This document shows, in pieces, positions 59,660 through 64,000 of a stretch of 64,000 nt of DNA (position 1 is the first letter of the stretch; every line of letters starts with the position of its first letter). The notes beneath the pieces were generated by a model. That model saw only the letters and a program-made list of their open reading frames with translations, had not been told where the DNA came from and ran no database searches. The DNA comes from Streptomyces sp. A1136. Lineage in GTDB: Bacteria > Actinomycetota > Actinomycetes > Streptomycetales > Streptomycetaceae. The stretch is taken from positions 1 to 64,000 of the forward strand of contig NZ_SSBJ01000038.1 in assembly GCF_004795055.1 (NCBI RefSeq), written 5' to 3'. The position numbers were made by a program, and so were the translations under genes.

Positions 59660-60646
59660 ATGGCCGCTCTGGGATGGCTCACCCCCCGTAGGCGCTCCGC
59701 CACCGCGCGGAGCGTGCTGGCAGGCGAGGCCTCGGCCGAGGCCGCCCGCAAGAGCGCGCAGGACGAGGCGCCACCTCTCCACCGAGCGCCGCAAGCGGTC
59801 CCCGGGAAGACTCCCGGCAAGACCGCCGAGAAGGCTCCCGAGAAGCCCGTCGAGCCCGAGTTCCCGGTCCGGGGCGACGACCTCGCCGCCGCCTTCTTCG
59901 ACCTCGACAACACCGTGATGCAGGGCGCCGCGATCTTCCACTTCGGCCGTGGCCTCTACAAGCGCGAGTTCTTCCGCCGCCGCGAACTGGCCCGCTTCGC
60001 CTGGCAGCAGGCCTGGTTCCGGCTCGCCGGCGTCGAGGACCCCGAGCACATGCAGGACGCCCGCGACAGCGCGCTGTCCATCGTCAAGGGCCACAAGGTC
60101 TGCGAACTCATGTCCATCGGGGAGGAGATCTACGACGAGTACATGGCCGAGCGGATCTGGCCGGGCACCCGCGCCCTGGCCCAGGCCCACCTCGACGCCG
60201 GCCAGAAGGTGTGGCTGGTCACGGCCGCCCCCGTCGAGACCGCCACGATCATCGCCCGCCGCCTCGGTCTCACCGGCGCCCTGGGCACCGTCGCCGAGTC
60301 CGTCGACGGCGTCTACACCGGCCGCCTGGTCGGCGAGCCCCTGCACGGCCCCGCCAAGGCGGAGGCGGTGCGCGCCCTGGCCGCCGCCGAGGGCCTCGAT
60401 CTCGAACGCTGCGCCGCCTACAGCGATTCGCACAACGACATCCCGATGCTGTCACTGGTCGGGCATCCGTACGCGATCAATCCCGATACAAAACTGCGCA
60501 AGCACGCCCGGGAACACGACTGGCGCCTGCGCGACTATCGGACCGGCCGCAAGGCCGTGAAGGTCGGCGTCCCGGCGGCCGCCGGAGTCGGCGCGATCGC
60601 GGGCGGCACGGTCGCGGCCATCGCCCTGCACCGCCGCCGCAAGTAG
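59660..60646 (+). CDS. HAD family hydrolase (HAD-IB, SerB-like)
   Basis: 328 residues. The first 70 are Ala/Pro/Lys/Glu-rich (KTPGKTAEKAPEKPVEPE), then HAD motif I in AAFFDLDNTVMQGAA, motif II in VWLVTAAPVET, and motif IV in AYSDSHNDIPML. C-terminal membrane-like segment (VPAAAGVGAIAGGTVAAIALH). The substrate may be a phospholipid or phosphoserine-like compound; unproven. Divergent from the glutaredoxin gene. ATG at 59660; an earlier ATG at 59643 is in another frame. Confidence 0.88.
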   Translation: MAALGWLTPRRRSATARSVLAGEASAEAARKSAQDEAPPLHRAPQAVPGKTPGKTAEKAPEKPVEPEFPVRGDDLAAAFFDLDNTVMQGAAIFHFGRGLYKREFFRRRELARFAWQQAWFRLAGVEDPEHMQDARDSALSIVKGHKVCELMSIGEEIYDEYMAERIWPGTRALAQAHLDAGQKVWLVTAAPVETATIIARRLGLTGALGTVAESVDGVYTGRLVGEPLHGPAKAEAVRALAAAEGLDLERCAAYSDSHNDIPMLSLVGHPYAINPDTKLRKHAREHDWRLRDYRTGRKAVKVGVPAAAGVGAIAGGTVAAIALHRRRK

Positions 60647-60986
60647 CCCCACGGCGCCCACCGCCTTCCGGGCGGCCCCCCACGCGCAACCCCGCACCCC
60701 TACCCGCGCCGTCGGCGCGGCACTCCGGCATGCCCGACTCGGTCGGGCAGCACCCTGGAAGCGCCCATTCCGCGTACCCAACCGATCAGGAACCGATCAC
60801 CAACTGCGACTGAATATGCCCTCGGTACGCAACAGAAGTGTCGGAACCGGTGATTTGAGCAACTGGGTGTAGCGCTGCCTGTACGAAGCGTTATTCTCCT
60901 CAAACGCATGCCACCGACCATCTGTCGCCACGACGGGTGAACGGTCCCGCACTGCACGTGATGGAAGCTCTGCCTCTGGGAGTCCC
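60647..60986 (+). other. Region upstream of bldN
   Basis: 340 nt without a gene. It begins with a hairpin (60731-60749) for the HAD gene, then a direct repeat AACCGATCA (near 60780 and 60791), and the long bldN promoter and leader, as expected for a developmental gene. I see no clear -35/-10 or BldD-type site by eye. Confidence 0.6.
60731..60749 (+). terminator. Hairpin after the HAD hydrolase
   Basis: TGCCCGAC-TCG-GTCGGGCA, about 85 nt past the stop. Confidence 0.5.
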
Positions 60987-61796
60987 GTGTACCCACCTGT
61001 CGGGGTTGACGCCTCGGGCCTGGCTACGCTGCGCGCAACGGTCCTCGACCACCTGCGCGGCTTCGTCCCCACCGCGTACGCCGTCCCCGCCCTCGCCGCC
61101 GCGGTCCCTGCCGGCCTCGGCCCGGCCGGTCCTTGCTACGCCCTGACCGACGGTGGGGCGACGGTGGGCAGACGCGGTCGCGCGGGCGGTGCGGGCACCG
61201 CCACCGGCACGAGCGCGCCCGCCGCCCGCCGCCCCACCGCGGACAGCGACCAGGCCCGCATGATGGACCTGGTCGAACGCGCCCAGGCCGGCGAGGCCGA
61301 CGCCTTCGGCCGGCTCTACGACCAGTACAGCGACACGGTGTACCGCTACATCTACTACCGCGTCGGCGGCAAGGCGACCGCGGAGGATCTCACCAGCGAG
61401 ACCTTCCTGCGCGCACTGCGCCGCATCTCCACCTTCACCTGGCAGGGCCGCGACTTCGGGGCCTGGCTGGTGACGATCGCGCGCAACCTGGTCGCCGACC
61501 ACTTCAAGTCCAGCCGCTTCCGCCTGGAAGTGACCACGGGCGAGATGCTGGACGCAAACGAGGTGGAACGCTCCCCCGAGGACTCCGTCCTGGAGTCCCT
61601 CTCCAACGCGGCCCTGCTGGAGGCCGTGCGAAAACTCAACCCGCAGCAGCAGGAGTGCGTGACCCTGCGCTTCCTTCAGGGCCTCTCGGTCGCCGAGACG
61701 GCCCGGGTGATGGGCAAGAACGAGGGTGCGATCAAAACGCTCCAATACCGGGCGGTCCGCACCCTGGCCCGCCTCCTCCCGGACGACGCCCGCTGA
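60987..61796 (+). CDS. bldN: Developmental ECF sigma factor BldN
   Basis: 269 residues. The distinctive N-terminal extension (MYPPVGVDASGLATLRATVL, then GFVPTAYAVPALAAAV) of about 88 residues, removed in the mature protein in S. coelicolor, identifies BldN. Region 2 follows (LVERAQAGEADAFGRLYDQYSDTVYRYIYYRV, in part) and region 4 (LNPQQQECVTLRFLQGLSVAE). BldN directs chaplin and rodlin genes and bldM for aerial growth. GTG at 60987 after CTGGGAG. Followed by rsbN, its anti-sigma factor. Confidence 0.95.
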   Translation: MYPPVGVDASGLATLRATVLDHLRGFVPTAYAVPALAAAVPAGLGPAGPCYALTDGGATVGRRGRAGGAGTATGTSAPAARRPTADSDQARMMDLVERAQAGEADAFGRLYDQYSDTVYRYIYYRVGGKATAEDLTSETFLRALRRISTFTWQGRDFGAWLVTIARNLVADHFKSSRFRLEVTTGEMLDANEVERSPEDSVLESLSNAALLEAVRKLNPQQQECVTLRFLQGLSVAETARVMGKNEGAIKTLQYRAVRTLARLLPDDAR

Positions 61797-61870
61797 CCGC
61801 CCCCTGACCGCCTCCCGACACCACCTCCCTTGATGACTCCGATGCCGCTGTGGTCCGATCATCCTTCGTC

Positions 61871-61899
61871 CGTAACCCAAGTGCCGCGCCGCTCGTTGT
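61871..61899 (+). promoter_or_regulatory. BldN-type promoter of rsbN
   Basis: CGTAAC (61871-61876), 17 nt, CGTTGT (61894-61899). It resembles the BldN consensus CGTAAC-N16-CGTTGA as I recall it (one mismatch, one extra nt) and would make rsbN a BldN target. Confidence 0.55.
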
Positions 61900-62029
61900 G
61901 CGGAATGCAGGCTCCCTGTGGACATGCCCTGCCCGAAGCCGCTCACTCGAAAGTGTGGATGTGCTCAAGGAAGGCAACCTTCCGGACACCTGGGGGAGTC
62001 GATCGTCATGACGAGAGGAGGTGCCGCCA

Positions 62030-63238
62030 GTGATCGCGAACGTGACTCCGCACCGGCGGGCGAACGCCTTCGCCCAGGCCCTGGAGGAGCGGACCCCGTC
62101 CGACCTTTCGGAACCGGACCCGGCGGCCGAGCAGTCCGAGGCACCTGCCGAATCTGCCGACCACGACCGGTTGTTGGCCCTGGCGAACGTGCTCGGCGAG
62201 AGAATGCCGCGCCCGGTGCTGGACCCCGAGGTCAAAGTGGTGCAACGAGCACAGCTCGTCGCCGCCATGGAAGCCTTGGTGATGGAGGAGAGGGCCGGGG
62301 GCGGTGCCACACCGGACCCTCAAGTGCCCGAACAGCGGACCGGCCGCGGCGCCCACCGGGCGACCACGCTCCGGAAATTGCGGCCCCGCTCCCGCTGGTC
62401 CAAGGGCATCGCAGCGGGCGGCCTCACCGTGGGTGTGGCCGCGGGGGCCTTCGGCGGAGTGGCCGCTGCCAGCACCGACGCCCTGCCCGGTGACTCCCTC
62501 TACCCCGTCAAGCGGGGCATGGAGGACATCAAGCTGGGCATGGCCGACGAGGACTCGGACCGGGGCGAGCTCTACCTCGACCAGGCCTCGAACCGGCTGT
62601 CGGAGGCCCGCAGACTCATGGAGCGCGGCCGGACCGGCGTCTTGGACCACGAGTCCCTGGGCGCGATCCGCCGAGCCCTGGCAGGGATGAGCCACGACGC
62701 CGCGGAAGGCCACCGGCTGCTCCAGGCGGCGTACGAGCGGGACGGCTCGCTCGTCCCGATGCAAATGCTGTCCTCGTTCTCCCGCTCCCATCGCGACGCG
62801 TGGGGCAAGCTCCGGGACAAGCTCCCGGCGCAGCTCACCGACGTCGGGGGCGAGGTCGAGTCGGTCTTCCAGGCCATAGACGAAGACGTGGCGCCCATCC
62901 AGAACCTGCTGCCCAAGCCCCCGGAGCAATCCCGGGGTGCCACGGGCGCCCAGGCGAAGCCGAGCGCCTCCCCCGGCAAGCAGCAGTCCGAGCCCCCCGC
63001 GGGCCACCCGGCGGCGTCCCCCCCGAGCGCGCCCCCGTCAGCGGCCTCCAAGCCCCCCACCACCCCCGGCGGGCTCCTGGGCGGCACCGGCGACCTGCTC
63101 CACCCGCCGGCAGATGGCCACTCCGAGCCGCCTCCCTCGGGCGCGGCACCGGAACAGCCCCAGCCCGACATCACCCTCCCGCCCCTCCTGCCCGGCCTGC
63201 TGCCGGGCCTGGGCCTCAAGGCGGAGGACACCGAATAA
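62030..63238 (+). CDS. rsbN: Anti-sigma-BldN factor RsbN
   Basis: 402 residues. The cytoplasmic N-terminus (about 1-115; MIANVTPHRRANAFAQALEE) should hold BldN. One membrane helix (about 124-148, GIAAGGLTVGVAAGAFGGVA) leads to an external DUF5667 region (DALPGDSLYPVKRGMEDIKLG, in part; helices to about 265) and a Pro/Ser/Ala-rich tail. GTG at 62030 has GAGGAGG 8 nt upstream; a GTG at 62021 overlaps that site. Position directly after bldN supports the assignment. Confidence 0.93.
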   Translation: MIANVTPHRRANAFAQALEERTPSDLSEPDPAAEQSEAPAESADHDRLLALANVLGERMPRPVLDPEVKVVQRAQLVAAMEALVMEERAGGGATPDPQVPEQRTGRGAHRATTLRKLRPRSRWSKGIAAGGLTVGVAAGAFGGVAAASTDALPGDSLYPVKRGMEDIKLGMADEDSDRGELYLDQASNRLSEARRLMERGRTGVLDHESLGAIRRALAGMSHDAAEGHRLLQAAYERDGSLVPMQMLSSFSRSHRDAWGKLRDKLPAQLTDVGGEVESVFQAIDEDVAPIQNLLPKPPEQSRGATGAQAKPSASPGKQQSEPPAGHPAASPPSAPPSAASKPPTTPGGLLGGTGDLLHPPADGHSEPPPSGAAPEQPQPDITLPPLLPGLLPGLGLKAEDTE

Positions 63239-63240
63239 CG

Positions 63241-63282
63241 CGAAGCGGTGCCCGGCGGACCATCCCGCCGGGCACCGCTTCG
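63241..63282. terminator. Strong terminator after rsbN
   Basis: CGAAGCGGTGCCCGGCGG (63241-63258) and CCGCCGGGCACCGCTTCG (63265-63282) pair perfectly over a 6-nt loop. The convergent acyltransferase gene has its own small hairpin AGACCC-GTC-GGGTCT at 63308-63322. Confidence 0.9.
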
Positions 63283-63334
63283 TCATGTCCGTGTCGTGTC
63301 AGGAAGAAGACCCGTCGGGTCTAACCTGTCGGGT

Positions 63335-64000
63335 CTAGAAGAAGACCGACCGCCGCTGCACGAGCAGCCGGTACAAGGTGTGCTGTATCTGCTCCCGCAC
63401 CTGGTCCGTCAGGTTGAACATCAGCATCGGGTCGTCCGCCGCCTCCGCCGGATACCCCTCCGTGGAGATCGGCTCCCCGAACTGGATCGTCCACTTCGTC
63501 GGCAACGGCACCATCCCGAGCGGCCCCAACCACGGGAACGTCGGAGTCACCGGGAAGTACGGCACCCCCAGCAGCCGCGCCAGCGTCTTCGCGTTGCCGA
63601 CCATCGGGTAGATCTCCTCCGCCCCGACGATCGAACACGGCACGATCGGCGTCCGCGCCAGCAGCGCAGTCGACACGAACCCGCCACGGCCGAAACGCTG
63701 GAGCTTGTACCGCTCCCCGAACGGCTTCCCGATCCCCTTGAAGCCCTCCGGCATCACCCCGACGAGCTCCCCGGCCTCCAGCAGCCGCTGCGCGTCCTCC
63801 GAGCAGGCCAGCGTGTGACCCGCCTTGCGCGCCAACTCGTTCACCACGGGCAGCATGAAGACCAGGTCCGCGGCCAGCAGCCGAAGGTGCCGCTCCGCCG
63901 GGTGGTGGTCGTGCACCGCCACCTGGAGCATCAGCCCGTCCAACGGCAACGTCCCCGAGTGGTTCGCCACGATCAGCGCCCCACCCTCCTTCGGGATGTT
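63335..64000 (-). CDS. Lysophospholipid acyltransferase family protein, partial
   Basis: The last 222 or so residues are visible; the N-terminus lies past the right edge. The acyltransferase block I is VANHSGTLPLDG (NHx4-5D variant of HX4D), block III-like is GVMPEGFKGIGKPFGERYKLQRFGRGGF, in part, and IVPCSIVGAEEIYPMV follows. The product is a 1-acylglycerol-phosphate or similar acyltransferase at the membrane; substrate unknown. It converges with rsbN. Confidence 0.9.
   Translation of the reverse strand, partial: NIPKEGGALIVANHSGTLPLDGLMLQVAVHDHHPAERHLRLLAADLVFMLPVVNELARKAGHTLACSEDAQRLLEAGELVGVMPEGFKGIGKPFGERYKLQRFGRGGFVSTALLARTPIVPCSIVGAEEIYPMVGNAKTLARLLGVPYFPVTPTFPWLGPLGMVPLPTKWTIQFGEPISTEGYPAEAADDPMLMFNLTDQVREQIQHTLYRLLVQRRSVFF

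Overview
The window is chromosomal DNA from a Streptomyces or a very close relative. Base composition is very GC-rich, GTG starts are common, and many neighbouring genes share 4-base ATGA, GTGA or TTGA overlaps. The gene content is a streptomycete signature: bldN-rsbN, rex-hemA-hemC-hemD, a futalosine-type menaquinone cluster, a class I lysyl-tRNA synthetase, DUF397/XRE pairs, a GPP34 protein and DUF3558 lipoproteins. I see no rRNA, tRNA, CRISPR, prophage or insertion sequence. Most of the window is core or conserved-accessory chromosome, so the novelty lies mainly in regulatory architecture and small genes.

Layout. 1-4.7 kb: N-terminus of a probable D-alanyl-D-alanine carboxypeptidase with near-identical 159-bp repeats, a GPP34 protein, an XRE/DUF5753 regulator with its DUF397 partner, and an uncharacterised gene. 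4.8-8 kb: a PLP aminotransferase and a long-chain acyl-CoA synthetase. 8.2-12.2 kb: a small secreted protein with two compensating frameshifts, an HTH/zinc-ribbon protein, and a MerR gene divergent from an aldolase/carboxymuconolactone-decarboxylase pair. 12.2-14.4 kb: a dicarboxylate/amino-acid symporter preceded by an unlisted cysteine-rich leader peptide and a 19-bp palindrome. 14.5-21.5 kb: GNAT, mqnE, an Lrp regulator, a 44-aa gene, ubiX, rhomboid, mqnP, an unknown coupled gene and mqnL. 21.5-30.2 kb: PLDc_N and SRPBCC proteins, then resA-ccdA-resB-ccsB (cytochrome c maturation, system II), a deacetylase-like lipoprotein, a histidine phosphatase and hemL.

30.3-42.9 kb is more accessory: a serine hydrolase, an ECF41 sigma factor facing its AhpD-like partner, a Mut7-C protein, an FAD monooxygenase, a lipoprotein, an SDR, a Uma2 remnant, rtcB, two DUF3558 lipoproteins and a DUF2637 protein. 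43-53.6 kb: lysS and argS (divergent), an epimerase facing a LysR regulator, a coupled DUF3995/sigma/SRPBCC operon, a WhiJ-like three-gene module and hemB. 53.7-64 kb: hemD-hemC-hemA-rex with a Rex operator, a glutaredoxin-like protein, a HAD hydrolase, bldN, rsbN and the C-terminal part of an acyltransferase.

How the parts fit. Menaquinone synthesis, cytochrome c maturation, haem synthesis from glutamyl-tRNA and NADH/NAD sensing by Rex make this a respiration-centred stretch. BldN and RsbN add the switch for aerial-hyphal surface proteins. The observations I would check first are: (i) a cysteine-rich leader peptide with its promoter and operator upstream of the symporter; (ii) an exact ECF41-type promoter that overlaps the longest start of the ECF41 sigma gene and so moves its start; (iii) a MerR-type promoter with a 19-bp spacer; (iv) a GTAC-rich inverted-repeat array in the WhiJ-like module; (v) an unknown gene coupled between mqnL and mqnP.
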